Below are positions 47,160-55,339 of a stretch of 64,000 nt of DNA, in pieces (the stretch's first letter is position 1; each line of letters starts with the position of its first letter). The notes below the pieces were generated by a model, which searched no databases, was not told where the DNA came from, and saw only the letters and a list, made by a program, of their open reading frames with translations. Source of the DNA: Chakrabartia godavariana (GTDB lineage Bacteria; Pseudomonadota; Alphaproteobacteria; Sphingomonadales; Sphingomonadaceae); contig RKSN01000001.1 in NCBI GenBank assembly GCA_005518185.1, forward strand, positions 434,501-498,500, written 5' to 3'. The position numbers and the translations under genes are program-made.

Positions 47160-47390
47160 ATGGGAGACAAGCGGCTTTGGATCGGAGTGGCAGCGATGGC
47201 TGCGGCGATCTACTGGTTTGCCATCAGGCCCAGCCAGATCCGTGAACGATGCGCCAACGCAGCCATTGCCGAAGCGCAATCTGTGGCCCGAAGTACTGGC
47301 TCTCTCTACTCGGAAAAGGGCGTCTACAACACTCTCGTGCGGGACAACTCGTTCAGATTCTGCCTGCAACGAGCTGGCTTGGCGGATTAG
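47160..47390 (+). CDS. small single-pass membrane protein
   Basis: A 76-residue protein with one TM helix at the N-terminus (LWIGVAAMAAAIYWFAI) and a short extracytoplasmic tail with two cysteines (RERCANAAIAEAQSVARSTG). ATG 47160 follows GGCGGGGGAAT. It is 46 bp upstream of the J-domain gene and likely in the same transcript. No family is recognised. Confidence 0.6.
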   Translation: MGDKRLWIGVAAMAAAIYWFAIRPSQIRERCANAAIAEAQSVARSTGSLYSEKGVYNTLVRDNSFRFCLQRAGLAD

Positions 47391-47436
47391 TAGAGCAATA
47401 AATCAACACCGCGTTGCGGAGGGCAGGCGCACGGCT

Positions 47437-48609
47437 ATGAAAAATTATTACGAAATTCTTGGTGTTTCACCGAATTCCGAAACCGAAGTGATCACGGCAG
47501 CATACAAGGCCATGATGCGAAAGTATCACCCAGACACTAACGGTTCGTCAGCTGCGGCAGAGCGGGCGAAGGAAATCAATGAGGCTTATGAGGTTTTGAA
47601 AAATCCCATTAGCCGCCGTGAGTATGATGCGAAGATGGGCCATGCTGAATCTCCAGCAGCACAATCTCCTGCTGCTCCTGCTGCTCCACCTCCACCTCCG
47701 CCTCCGCCTCCACCTACAACCAGCACTCAAGTATCTGAGCCCAATAGCGGCGGAGAGAAGACTCCGTTCATTGGTGAGCGAGGCGAGCTGAGGGTTTGGA
47801 CTATCTTTGCAGCGGCATATGTCGCCATTGCTTTGCTGTATTTCGGGCCGACTAGGATATCAGTATCAATAGGACGCAGCCCTCTTGACCTTGCAGCGGA
47901 GATAGCTGGGTCAGCCTTGCTTCCGTTCGGTTTGGGATTTGCCATAGCGTGGCTCTGGCGAGCGTTGTCTTCATCTATTTCCGAACCAAAAACAGATCGG
48001 AAGCGTTGGCTGGCGATTCAATTCGTTTTTATCGCCATTCTCGTTTTCAATAAGTCCATGCTGGAAAAAGCAAGGGAAGATGAGGCTGCAGCAACGGCAC
48101 TTTCAGCCCCTTCGTCAAGTGCTCCTGTTGAAAATGCTGAGGCTCCGCCTGAAGCTGTTTCATCGGTGCCCCCCATAAGCAGTCCTGAAGTGCCCCACAT
48201 CGCGGAATCTCCGCCAAATCCAGATAAGGAATCCGAGACTCAGGGCGGTGAGATTTTCAGCGATCCCGCATATGATGAAGGCGTGGACTATCTCTTGAAT
48301 GCGGCTCGCACGGCTGCAAGCGATAGCTTTTATGCAAATGAATATTCAAAAAATGGAGCGTATACTCAGCAAGATATCATTGCGTCACTGCTGAAACGAA
48401 AATCAGAAGGCCCAACTGGTGGCAATTCGTATGTTGTATATAAAGCATTGATGGATGGTGAAATATATCCCCGCTGCAGGAAAAATGGTCGGGTAGATGA
48501 CGGTTGCACCGACTTTGACAGACGGTTTGATTTCGCTCCGAATCCCAGTTTGGCTTCGCAGATTAAGCGGAAGAAGGGCTGCTATAATAGACAGAATCCA
48601 GGCTGCTGA
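47437..48609 (+). CDS. membrane-anchored J-domain protein
   Basis: A 390-residue protein. The N-terminal J domain (residues 1-70: MKNYYEILGVSPNSETEVIT, MMRKYHPDTNGSS, NEAYEVLKNPISRREYDAK) has the essential HPD. It is followed by an Ala/Pro linker with a run of ten prolines, two or three hydrophobic segments (VWTIFAAAYVAIALLYFG, LLPFGLGFAIAWLWRAL, FVFIAILVFN), a disordered Pro/Ser/Glu stretch and a C-terminal domain with four cysteines. J domains stimulate DnaK-type chaperones. The C-terminal part probably sets the target but is not recognised. It is followed after 23 bp by a protease gene. Confidence 0.8.
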   Translation: MKNYYEILGVSPNSETEVITAAYKAMMRKYHPDTNGSSAAAERAKEINEAYEVLKNPISRREYDAKMGHAESPAAQSPAAPAAPPPPPPPPPPTTSTQVSEPNSGGEKTPFIGERGELRVWTIFAAAYVAIALLYFGPTRISVSIGRSPLDLAAEIAGSALLPFGLGFAIAWLWRALSSSISEPKTDRKRWLAIQFVFIAILVFNKSMLEKAREDEAAATALSAPSSSAPVENAEAPPEAVSSVPPISSPEVPHIAESPPNPDKESETQGGEIFSDPAYDEGVDYLLNAARTAASDSFYANEYSKNGAYTQQDIIASLLKRKSEGPTGGNSYVVYKALMDGEIYPRCRKNGRVDDGCTDFDRRFDFAPNPSLASQIKRKKGCYNRQNPGC

Positions 48610-48632
48610 TAGCGCCACTGAGGGTATGAGCA

Positions 48633-49073
48633 ATGAAGCAGCTGCCTAAGGCCTTACTTGTTCTGCAACTTCTCCATTTCGCTTGGTCAACGGAGAGTGT
48701 TGCTAAGCCCTCACTCTCGCCTTCGCCTGAGCAAGTGCTAGCTGACGCAGCCCGCTATACAGTCAAAATCAAAGTTCAGAATGAGATTGCCTTCAACCAA
48801 GACGAGGCGGGCTCAGCATCTGGCACAGGCTTTCTGGTAGATCGTGAACGGGGTTGGTTGTTGACGAATGCTCATGTCGCAACTCGTTCTCCGAGCGTAA
48901 TCAAAGTTTCGTTCAAGGATGGCGAACAAATTGAAGCTAAGCGGCTTCACGTGGATCCGCTTATTGATCTTGCGATCCTGTCCATTTCTCCAAAATCCAT
49001 TCCCGCAAACGCAACTGAAGCCCAACTGGCATGCAATAGCGAACCAGCAGCTGGGACTTGCTGTAATAGCTGA
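48633..49073 (+). pseudogene. truncated trypsin-like serine protease (HtrA/DegP-like)
   Basis: 146 codons with a signal-like N-terminus (ALLVLQLLHFAWSTESVA). The first half of a trypsin-like domain follows: GSASGTGFLVDRERGWLLTN then AHV with the catalytic His, and DPLIDLAILSIS with the catalytic Asp. The frame ends soon after (EAQLACNSE) before the region that should carry the GNSGGP-type serine, so it cannot be active. The end coincides with the 3' end of a gene on the opposite strand. Together these suggest a deletion joining two gene remnants. Confidence 0.75.
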
Positions 49074-49344
49074 CCGTTGCATCGTTGGTGCGAATGCGGG
49101 GGAAAGCTAGGCGAACGACAGGACTGAAATTGTAGCGATTTCCTGTGTTGCGATAGGTGATGTTGTTTTCAGCATAGAGGCGATCAAGATAGCCAGCTTC
49201 GTTGCGAGCCTCACGCCACCAGAAATAAGTCTCAGCAAGATTGCGATGCAGGAGTTCGCGGGAGCTTTCCGCAAGATTATGCTGTTTCTCAGCCCTGTCT
49301 TGTAACGCTTGAAGCTGCTGACTCAGTTCCTGCTCGTTTGCCAT
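48961..49344 (-). pseudogene. 3'-truncated hypothetical protein gene
   Basis: 127 codons from ATG 49344, preceded by GGGGGCGC on this strand. The N-terminal half is helical and probably coiled-coil (ANEQELSQQLQALQDRAEK), followed by ETYFWWREARNEAGYLDRLY and FSPVVRLAFPRIRTNDATVS. The last ~35 codons run antisense through the protease fragment, so the true C-terminus is missing. The body resembles small phage-like or island proteins, but I cannot name a family. Confidence 0.55.
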
Positions 49345-49406
49345 TGCGCCCCCTTCTGCGAATGCAAGCTACCATCCGATATCGCGGTTGCAACAGCATC
49401 ATGCGA

Positions 49407-49423
49407 ACTTAAAAATTTTAAGT
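49407..49423. promoter_or_regulatory. AT-rich perfect palindrome, possible operator
   Basis: ACTTAAAAATTTTAAGT has 8-bp arms around a single central A. It lies between the divergent genes starting at 49344 (-) and 49510 (+). Its place suggests a regulator-binding site or promoter element, but no regulator is encoded in the element. Confidence 0.45.
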
Positions 49424-49509
49424 AAGAACCACTTCAATGGCTGGAATTCGGTAGGAATATCAGAGGTAAGGATTCAGATTCGCATTCTAGGAAAAAGGAG
49501 AATGTGAAT

Positions 49510-49941
49510 ATGTCCGCTATCGCAAATTTGAAGCTAGTTGAGTTCAAACCGCAGCATGCCAGCGGTGCTGTGTTCGTTCGTCGTAGGAAGTTGGCTGACA
49601 AGATTGCTCAGCAGATCAGCCTTGCGTCTGATCCTGCATATGCCCCCTCCAAGATTATCACTGTCGTTGATGAAAACGGCAATGAACAGCGCCGCGAAGT
49701 CGCCAAGCGCATCAAGCGTTGGTGGGTTACAAACGCTGATGGGTCTGTGCAGCTTACGATCCGCTATGGCAGTAGGCCGATTGAGCTTGCGAAGGGCAAG
49801 AATGCCATTGAGCTAAGCTCAGCTTCAGAGATTGCGTCCACGCTATCTCTGATCTCCGATGCGGTGATGGGCGGTGAGCTTGATGCTGCATTGGCAGTTA
49901 GCTCTGCGTTCGGACGGAAGCTCAAAAAGAGTGGAGCATAG
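49510..49941 (+). CDS. DUF6641-like hypothetical protein
   Basis: A 143-residue protein (MSAIANLKLVEFKPQHASGA, RREVAKRIKRWWVTNADGS, LTIRYGSRPIELAKGKNAIE). This pattern matches what I recall of DUF6641, a family found on islands and plasmids; the family name is from memory and should be checked. Function is unknown. ATG 49510 is chosen over GTG 49504 because homology begins MSA; AAGGAG lies ten bases before it. Confidence 0.6.
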   Translation: MSAIANLKLVEFKPQHASGAVFVRRRKLADKIAQQISLASDPAYAPSKIITVVDENGNEQRREVAKRIKRWWVTNADGSVQLTIRYGSRPIELAKGKNAIELSSASEIASTLSLISDAVMGGELDAALAVSSAFGRKLKKSGA

Positions 49942-50104
49942 CTCCGCTCTTTCATGATTATGCTGACTTCGCTGCAATTGATCTTGTTGCTCCCTGTGAA
50001 GGATCAGGGCATCAAGTCATTGGAAAATATGAATGAGAAGGCTCTGGCTCACATGCTCAATCTTGCACAAAACCTTCACATCTCTATTACTGTCTCAGGA
50101 ATGT

Positions 50105-50119
50105 CTCAGATTTGCGTCA
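50105..50119 (-). repeat. subterminal inverted repeat, right copy
   Basis: CTCAGATTTGCGTCA on the + strand. Its reverse complement, TGACGCAAATCTGAG, matches the left copy at 45818 except for two central bases. It lies 18 bases inside the attR core. Confidence 0.7.
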
Positions 50120-50137
50120 TTCCTGAACTAGGTAGCT

Positions 50138-50151
50138 ATTGAGTGGGAGTA
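50138..50151 (+). other. right attachment site (attR core), guaA tail copy
   Basis: ATTGAGTGGGAGTA, directly followed by A. Read in frame it gives Ile-Glu-Trp-Glu-stop, exactly the C-terminus of GuaA. It marks the point where chromosomal sequence resumes, and lies 6 bases before the start of the ArsC/Spx-like gene. Confidence 0.88.
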
Positions 50152-50156
50152 AGGGG

Positions 50157-50501
50157 ATGGTTTTGGTCTTCGGAATTCCCAATTGCGACACCGTGAAGAA
50201 AGCGCGCACCTGGCTCACCGACAACGGGGTCGCGTATGATTTTCACGACTATAAGAAATCCGGAATTGATGCGGCGCACCTTACGCGCTGGTGCGATGCC
50301 TTGGGGTGGGACAAGGTGCTCAACCGGGCGGGCACGACCTTCAAGAAGCTGCCCGATGCGGACAAGGCGGACCTCGACCAGGCCAAGGCCGTTGCGCTGA
50401 TGCTGGCACAGCCGTCGATGATCAAGCGGCCGATTGTGGAATATGCAGGCGGGCTGCTCTGCGGCTTCAAGCCTGAGGAGTGGTCCGCTCGCCTGGGTTA
50501 G
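50157..50501 (+). CDS. ArsC/Spx family protein (YffB-like)
   Basis: A 114-residue thioredoxin-fold protein starting MVLVFGIPNCDTVKKARTWL, with a single cysteine in NCDTVKKA as in YffB/Spx-like proteins. Its C-terminal block is PSMIKRPIVEYAGGLLCGF. The family includes glutathione-dependent reductases; the native substrate is unclear. ATG 50157 is chosen; the GGAG serving as ribosome-binding site falls inside the attR core. Before the island arrived this gene probably followed guaA directly. Confidence 0.87.
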   Translation: MVLVFGIPNCDTVKKARTWLTDNGVAYDFHDYKKSGIDAAHLTRWCDALGWDKVLNRAGTTFKKLPDADKADLDQAKAVALMLAQPSMIKRPIVEYAGGLLCGFKPEEWSARLG

Positions 50502-50602
50502 CGTCGGGCGAAACGCGGGAACTTCACATTGCACCACAGGTTGTATCGCCCGGCAGGGAGCAAGCCGGGCTGCCAATCCTTGGACGCAATGGGAGTTTGC
50601 AC

Positions 50603-51058
50603 ATGCACATCAAGACACTCACCCTCATCGCCGTATCGGCCGCCTCTTTGGTGGCGGGATGCGCGACGCTGGAAGAGACAGCGGCCGAGACGTTTGCCAG
50701 CACGCGGCGCGCGACGCTGAGCGGCAGCGCGGTGGTCGGCGGTCCCGGTGACCCCGATGGCTATGCCAAGGCCGAACTGTCCGTGACCGACCAGCTTAAC
50801 CAGATATGCTATGACGTGAACGATGTGCGCGGACTGAGCCCGATTACCAGCGTCACCATCAATCGCGGCGGGCGCGGCGCCAACGGTCCCGTTGTCCTGC
50901 GTCTCAACGAGGCGAATGAAGGCGGCTGGAAGAACTGCGTGAAGCGGGCCGAATGGCTGGAAGACTCGATGGATAACGCCCCCGACCGTTACTACATCCA
51001 GATCGCGACGAGCGAATACCCCAATGGCGCGATCCGGGGTCAGTTCACGCGGGACTGA
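50603..51058 (+). CDS. CHRD domain lipoprotein
   Basis: A 151-residue protein with a lipoprotein signal (LIAVSAASLVAGC, Cys at about residue 19) and a CHRD domain (ATLSGSAVVGGPGDPDGYA, ITSVTINRGGRGANGPVVLR, YYIQIATSEYPNGAIRGQF). Its role in bacteria is unknown; envelope location is inferred. Its 3' end overlaps the convergent PAP2 gene by 14 bp. Confidence 0.87.
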   Translation: MHIKTLTLIAVSAASLVAGCATLEETAAETFASTRRATLSGSAVVGGPGDPDGYAKAELSVTDQLNQICYDVNDVRGLSPITSVTINRGGRGANGPVVLRLNEANEGGWKNCVKRAEWLEDSMDNAPDRYYIQIATSEYPNGAIRGQFTRD

Positions 51059-52139
51059 CCCGATCTTCGAAGGATTCGGCGAGCTTTCCGGAAAGCTTCC
51101 ACAGGCCAATGGTCATCGTGGCACCCACGATGCCGTCGGTCGCGTAATGCCAGCCGAGATAGACCGATCCGATCCAGATCAGCACGGCATAGGCGGCCAT
51201 CACCCAGCCAAGCCAGCGATGCACGACAAAGCCGCCAATGGCGAACAGCGTCGCCATCGCCACATGGACCGATGGCATGGCCGAAATGCCAAAACCGGGG
51301 ACGAAATTGCCCTGGATATAGCGGTTGAGCAGCGCGACATGGCCGATGGGCGTGGCGAGTTTGTTGCCTTCCAGTGCCGCGAGGCGGCCGAGTTCCGACA
51401 CGCGATCATGCAGCATCGCATAGCTCTGATCCGGGCCGACCAGATGCGGGTAGAACATCGGGCCGGCGGATGCGAGCAGCCACGCGGCGACGCCGCCGAT
51501 CAGGACCCATACGGCCAGCCAGCAGGCGACAAGACGCCCGCGCGCGACCGGGTCCTTGACGACAGCCGCCCAGAAGACGGGGAAGGCCATCAGCAGAATT
51601 GCCCAGACGGTATAAGCGCGGTCGACGAGCACGGTGAAACCGACGGATCCGAACAGGTCATGGAAAAGCACCCACGGATCCTGCCCGCCAAACAGCATCC
51701 GGTCGACGGAGGCGAGCATGGGATCGAACGGAAAGCCCTGCGCTTTCAGGGTGAACTGCTTGAACAGGCCATAGACGGGAATGGCGAGGCTCGTCGCCAT
51801 TGCGGTGCCGAGCATCCACGGGAGCCGGGCGTGCACCACCTCATCATCGACGCCGAAAAAGCGCTCAATGGCAGACACGACGACCCAGACGACCGAACCG
51901 CTGACGAGCGGCAGGGCAGCGTAACTTGACAGTCCGGACCCGAAGGCGGCCAGCGAGACCGGGGTCAGAATGAATAGCAGCAGGCCCGCGACCAGCACGA
52001 ACCCGAGTAGTGTAGCGAGGAAGTTGAATTCCAGCGGCGAGATGGCCGTGAGCGCGCGCGACAGCCGGGCGATGGCCCGCGATTGCACGGACTGCACCGT
52101 GACGTCAGACAGCACAGATGAACGATGCAAATCCGTCAT
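51045..52139 (-). CDS. PAP2 superfamily membrane phosphatase
   Basis: A 364-residue polytopic protein. The PAP2 motifs are in the second half: GISAMPSVHVAMATLFA (motif with SxxSxH-like MPSVH) and YLGWHYATDGIVG (third motif with His and Asp). The N-terminal helices are typical of inositolphosphotransferase-like members. It probably acts on lipid phosphates at the inner membrane. ATG 52139 is chosen over an upstream in-frame start 13 codons earlier. Confidence 0.87.
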   Translation of the reverse strand: MTDLHRSSVLSDVTVQSVQSRAIARLSRALTAISPLEFNFLATLLGFVLVAGLLLFILTPVSLAAFGSGLSSYAALPLVSGSVVWVVVSAIERFFGVDDEVVHARLPWMLGTAMATSLAIPVYGLFKQFTLKAQGFPFDPMLASVDRMLFGGQDPWVLFHDLFGSVGFTVLVDRAYTVWAILLMAFPVFWAAVVKDPVARGRLVACWLAVWVLIGGVAAWLLASAGPMFYPHLVGPDQSYAMLHDRVSELGRLAALEGNKLATPIGHVALLNRYIQGNFVPGFGISAMPSVHVAMATLFAIGGFVVHRWLGWVMAAYAVLIWIGSVYLGWHYATDGIVGATMTIGLWKLSGKLAESFEDRVSPA

Positions 52140-52339
52140 GGCGCGGAAAGGAGGCCCCCAAGAGATTACGCGTTTCACAAGGTCGGACGTGGATTATGTC
52201 AGTCTTGTTACGGCGCCCCTATCGAATTCGCTGCACCGCGGCAAGGATTTGTCGCCAAACTGTCACAGATTGATGAGGGTGTTCGCGGCCGCAAAGACTT
52301 TGCTTCAATCTGGCGCAAGACCGGCGTAAGACGCGCGAC

Positions 52340-53203
52340 ATGTCTACCACGTCCACCACGCTCACGCTCGATACATCCACCAGCCGCGCAAATCCGACGC
52401 CGGCGCCGATGAAGCGCCTGACGGTGCCGCGGATTCGCCAGCGCAAGGGCGGCGAACCGCTCGTCATGCTGACGGCCTACACCGTGCGCATGGCGCAGCT
52501 GCTTGATCCCCATTGCGACCTTCTTCTCGTCGGGGATTCGCTCGGGCAGGTCATCTATGGTCTGCCGCACACCGTTGCGGTCACGATGGAGATGATGGCG
52601 CTGCATGGTGCGGCGGTTGTACGCGGCAGCTATCACGCGGCCGTCATCGTCGACATGCCGTTCGGCAGCTACGAGGCCTCGCCCGAACAGGCGTTCAAGA
52701 ATGCCTCCGAACTGCTGAAGCAGACGGGTGCTGCCGGCATCAAGATTGAAGGTGGCAAGGTGCTTGCCCCCACCGTCGAGTTCCTGACCTCGCGCGGCAT
52801 TCCGGTCATGGCGCATGTCGGTCTGACGCCGCAGGCGGTCAACATTCTTGGCGGCTATGGCGTGCGCGGGAAGAGCGAGGAAGAAGCGCGGGCCATCGTG
52901 GAGGACGCGCTTGCCATGTCGGACGCTGGCGCCTTTGCCATGGTGATCGAAGGCGTTCTCGAACCGATCGCGATCGAGATCACGCAGCGCGTCAAATGCC
53001 CCACCATCGGCATCGGCGCATCGGCGCAATGCGACGGGCAGGTGCTGGTGACGGAGGACATGCTCGGCCTGTTTGAACGCACGCCCAAGTTCGTGAAGCG
53101 CTATGGCGGAATGCACAGTTTCGTGGCCGAAGCGGTCGAGCAATATGCCAAGGAAGTGCGCAACCGGTCCTTCCCGGGGCCGGATCAGCTTTACCTGCCC
53201 TGA
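52340..53203 (+). CDS. panB: 3-methyl-2-oxobutanoate hydroxymethyltransferase
   Basis: A 287-residue PanB: VMLTAYTVRMAQLLDPHCDL, LLVGDSLGQVIYGLPHTV, VVRGSYHAAVIVDMPFGSYE, KIEGGKVLAPTVEFL and CPTIGIGASAQCDGQVLVTE. It transfers a hydroxymethyl group from methylene-THF to ketoisovalerate in pantothenate synthesis. It is divergent from the PAP2 gene across a 200-bp gap that should contain both promoters. Confidence 0.96.
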   Translation: MSTTSTTLTLDTSTSRANPTPAPMKRLTVPRIRQRKGGEPLVMLTAYTVRMAQLLDPHCDLLLVGDSLGQVIYGLPHTVAVTMEMMALHGAAVVRGSYHAAVIVDMPFGSYEASPEQAFKNASELLKQTGAAGIKIEGGKVLAPTVEFLTSRGIPVMAHVGLTPQAVNILGGYGVRGKSEEEARAIVEDALAMSDAGAFAMVIEGVLEPIAIEITQRVKCPTIGIGASAQCDGQVLVTEDMLGLFERTPKFVKRYGGMHSFVAEAVEQYAKEVRNRSFPGPDQLYLP

Positions 53204-53277
53204 TCTGTCCGTTGACGCTTCCCCTTGGCCCACCGCGCGGCTAAGGGGGGCTACGTTTTGCTCCGGGGAGATCCGCT

Positions 53278-53982
53278 TTGGCGCTGCCGCCCATCAATAC
53301 CACCGAAGACAGCTTCCTGCGCGAAGTCGATGAAGAACTCCGTCGTGACCAGCTCACCGGGTTCTGGAAGCAATGGGGGCGGTGGATTGTCGCGGCAGTC
53401 GGACTTGGTCTGGTGGCATTGGCCGGCTGGCTCGTCTGGCAGGATCGCCAGTTCAAGGCCGCGAGCGTCGAAAGCGAGCAGCTGGATGACGCGCTGCGCA
53501 AGGCAACGGCGGGCAATGACGCAGGCACGCGCAAGGCGCTCGAGCCGCTGAAGGCATCCTCCAATGAGGGCTATCGCGCGACGGCGCTGTTCACCGATGC
53601 GGCGCTGCTGCTGCAGAAGCGTGACCTTGACGGCGCAGCCAAGCTCTATGGCCAGATCGCCACCGATCAGAAGATCCCGGCACCGTGGCGCGACCTGGCC
53701 CTGATCCGCCAGACCTCGGTCCAGTTTGACCGCATGGCCCCCGATGAGGTCATTGCGCGCCTGTCGCCGCTCGCGATCAAGGGCAGTCCGTGGTTCGGCA
53801 GTGCCGGTGAACTGGTGGCGATTGCCTATCTCAAAAAGGATCGCATTCAGCCTGCAGCAAAGTTGTTCGCTGATATTGCGTCGGATGAAGGCGTGCCGGA
53901 GACGATCCGCGGGCGCGCTGCCAACATGGCAGCGTCGCTCAGCGCACGGTCAGCGGGCACGACCAAGCAAGGAAAACTATAA
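53278..53982 (+). CDS. YfgM-like TPR membrane protein
   Basis: A 234-residue protein: a short cytoplasmic N-terminus (EDSFLREVDEELRRDQLTGF), one TM helix (WIVAAVGLGLVALAGWLVW) and a periplasmic helical TPR-like domain. This is the layout of YfgM, a partner of the BAM/SecYEG machinery usually encoded next to bamB, as here. The start appears to be TTG 53278 after GGGGAG. The stop overlaps the bamB start (TAATG). Confidence 0.85.
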   Translation: MALPPINTTEDSFLREVDEELRRDQLTGFWKQWGRWIVAAVGLGLVALAGWLVWQDRQFKAASVESEQLDDALRKATAGNDAGTRKALEPLKASSNEGYRATALFTDAALLLQKRDLDGAAKLYGQIATDQKIPAPWRDLALIRQTSVQFDRMAPDEVIARLSPLAIKGSPWFGSAGELVAIAYLKKDRIQPAAKLFADIASDEGVPETIRGRAANMAASLSARSAGTTKQGKL

Positions 53983-55325
53983 TGAAAAGACTGTCGGCAA
54001 AATTCGGCAGGTCGCTGCTGCTGGTCCCGGTTCTGGTGGCCGTGGCCGGATGCAGCGTGTTTGGCGGCGGCGGCGACAAGAAGCCGAAGACGCCGGTGCT
54101 CGGTCAGCGCGTGGCGATTCTGGCCTCCGAAGCTGCAGCTGAAGCCGATCCGGCGCTGGCCGATGTCTCGGTTCTGCTGCCGCCGGCCCAGCGCAATGAC
54201 AGTTGGACGCAGCCCGGCGGGAACGGTTCCAAGTCGATGGAGCACCTTGCGCTGGGGCAGAGCCTTTCACCCGCATGGAATACCTCGATCCGCGGCACGA
54301 GCAGCAAGGTCCGCCTGGCGTCCGCGCCGGTTGTAGCCGGCGGTCGTGTCTATGTGATGGATACCGACGCCCGCATCCATGCGTTTGACTCCAAAACCGG
54401 CCGTGAGGTCTGGACCGCGAGCTTCAGCGCCGAGGGCAAGGACCGCAAGGCCGCCTGGGGCGGCGGCGTCAGCGTCGATGGCGACGTGCTTTATGCCACC
54501 AACGGCCTTGGCGATGTCGGCGCGCTGAAGGCGGCTGATGGCAGCGTCATCTGGAAGAAGCGCCCCGGCGGTCCGCTGCGTGGGGCACCGTCCTTTGGCA
54601 TTGGCAATGTCTATGCGATGAGCTCGGACAATCAGATCTTCGCCCTGAAGGCGAGCGACGGTTCGGTCGAATGGACTGAAGCAGGTGCGACCGAACTGAC
54701 CGGCGTGTTCGGCGTTGCCGCACCCGCCATTGCGCAGGGCACCGTGGTTGCCGGCTTCTCGTCGGGCGAGCTCAATGCCTATCGCTACGAAAACGGTCGT
54801 GTCCTCTGGGCCGATGCGCTGACGCGCACGAGCATTTCGACCTCCGTGTCCGCTCTGTCGGACATCGATGCAAGCCCGGTCGTCGATCGCGGCCGCGTCT
54901 TTGCGGTCGGCAAGGGTGGCCGCATGGTCAGCCTAGAGCTTGTGACCGGTCAGCGCCTCTGGGAAATCAATGTCGGCGGCATTGCGACGCCGTGGGTCGC
55001 CGGGGAATGGGTGTTCGTCGTGACGGACGATGCGCGTCTCCTGTGCATCGCGCGCGGCAGCGGCAAGGTGCGCTGGGCGAAGCAGCTCCCGCGCTACCGC
55101 AAGGAATCGAAGAAGAAGGATCCGATCAGCTGGTCGGGGCCGATCCTCGCCGGGGACCGGTTGATCCTCGCCAGCTCGCAGGGCCAGCTCGTTAACGTCT
55201 CGCCCGCCGACGGGACAGTTCAGAGCACGATGAAGACCAACGGCGCCGTGCTACTGTCGCCGGTCGTGGCGGACGGTATGCTCTACGTTCTGACGAACGA
55301 CGGTCGCCTGACCGCCTGGCGCTAA
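53982..55325 (+). CDS. bamB: outer membrane protein assembly factor BamB
   Basis: A 447-residue lipoprotein with signal [13 protein letters not shown] (Cys at about residue 23) and an eight-bladed PQQ-like beta-propeller ([54 protein letters not shown] at the end). It is part of the BAM complex that inserts outer-membrane proteins. It is coupled to the YfgM-like gene (1-base overlap) and followed after 14 bp by der. Confidence 0.93.
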   Translation: MKRLSAKFGRSLLLVPVLVAVAGCSVFGGGGDKKPKTPVLGQRVAILASEAAAEADPALADVSVLLPPAQRNDSWTQPGGNGSKSMEHLALGQSLSPAWNTSIRGTSSKVRLASAPVVAGGRVYVMDTDARIHAFDSKTGREVWTASFSAEGKDRKAAWGGGVSVDGDVLYATNGLGDVGALKAADGSVIWKKRPGGPLRGAPSFGIGNVYAMSSDNQIFALKASDGSVEWTEAGATELTGVFGVAAPAIAQGTVVAGFSSGELNAYRYENGRVLWADALTRTSISTSVSALSDIDASPVVDRGRVFAVGKGGRMVSLELVTGQRLWEINVGGIATPWVAGEWVFVVTDDARLLCIARGSGKVRWAKQLPRYRKESKKKDPISWSGPILAGDRLILASSQGQLVNVSPADGTVQSTMKTNGAVLLSPVVADGMLYVLTNDGRLTAWR

Positions 55326-55339
55326 AGGGAGGTCACCAG

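Larger units (their letters stand above)
45788..50151. mobile_element. decayed integrated genomic island at the guaA 3' end
   Basis: A 4.35-kb segment of clearly lower GC than its surroundings (one sampled line is about 47%). It is bounded by the near-perfect direct repeat AT(C/T)GAGTGGGAGTA at 45788 and 50138. A 15-bp inverted repeat, TGACGCA(TT/AA)TCTGAG, lies just inside each end (45818 and 50105-50119). It starts with a tyrosine-recombinase remnant and carries hypothetical, truncated and membrane genes. The 3' end of guaA is a known integration site for genomic islands in bacteria. The recombinase is truncated, so the element should be immobile unless helped in trans. Confidence 0.88.

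Noticed and set aside
47690-47715. Proline-codon run as a microsatellite
   Set aside because: It encodes the linker of the J-domain protein in frame and is ordinary low complexity for such linkers.
49954-50142. A 62-codon open frame ending in the attR core
   Set aside because: No clear family. It runs through the right attachment arm and the subterminal repeat, so it is probably a chance frame.
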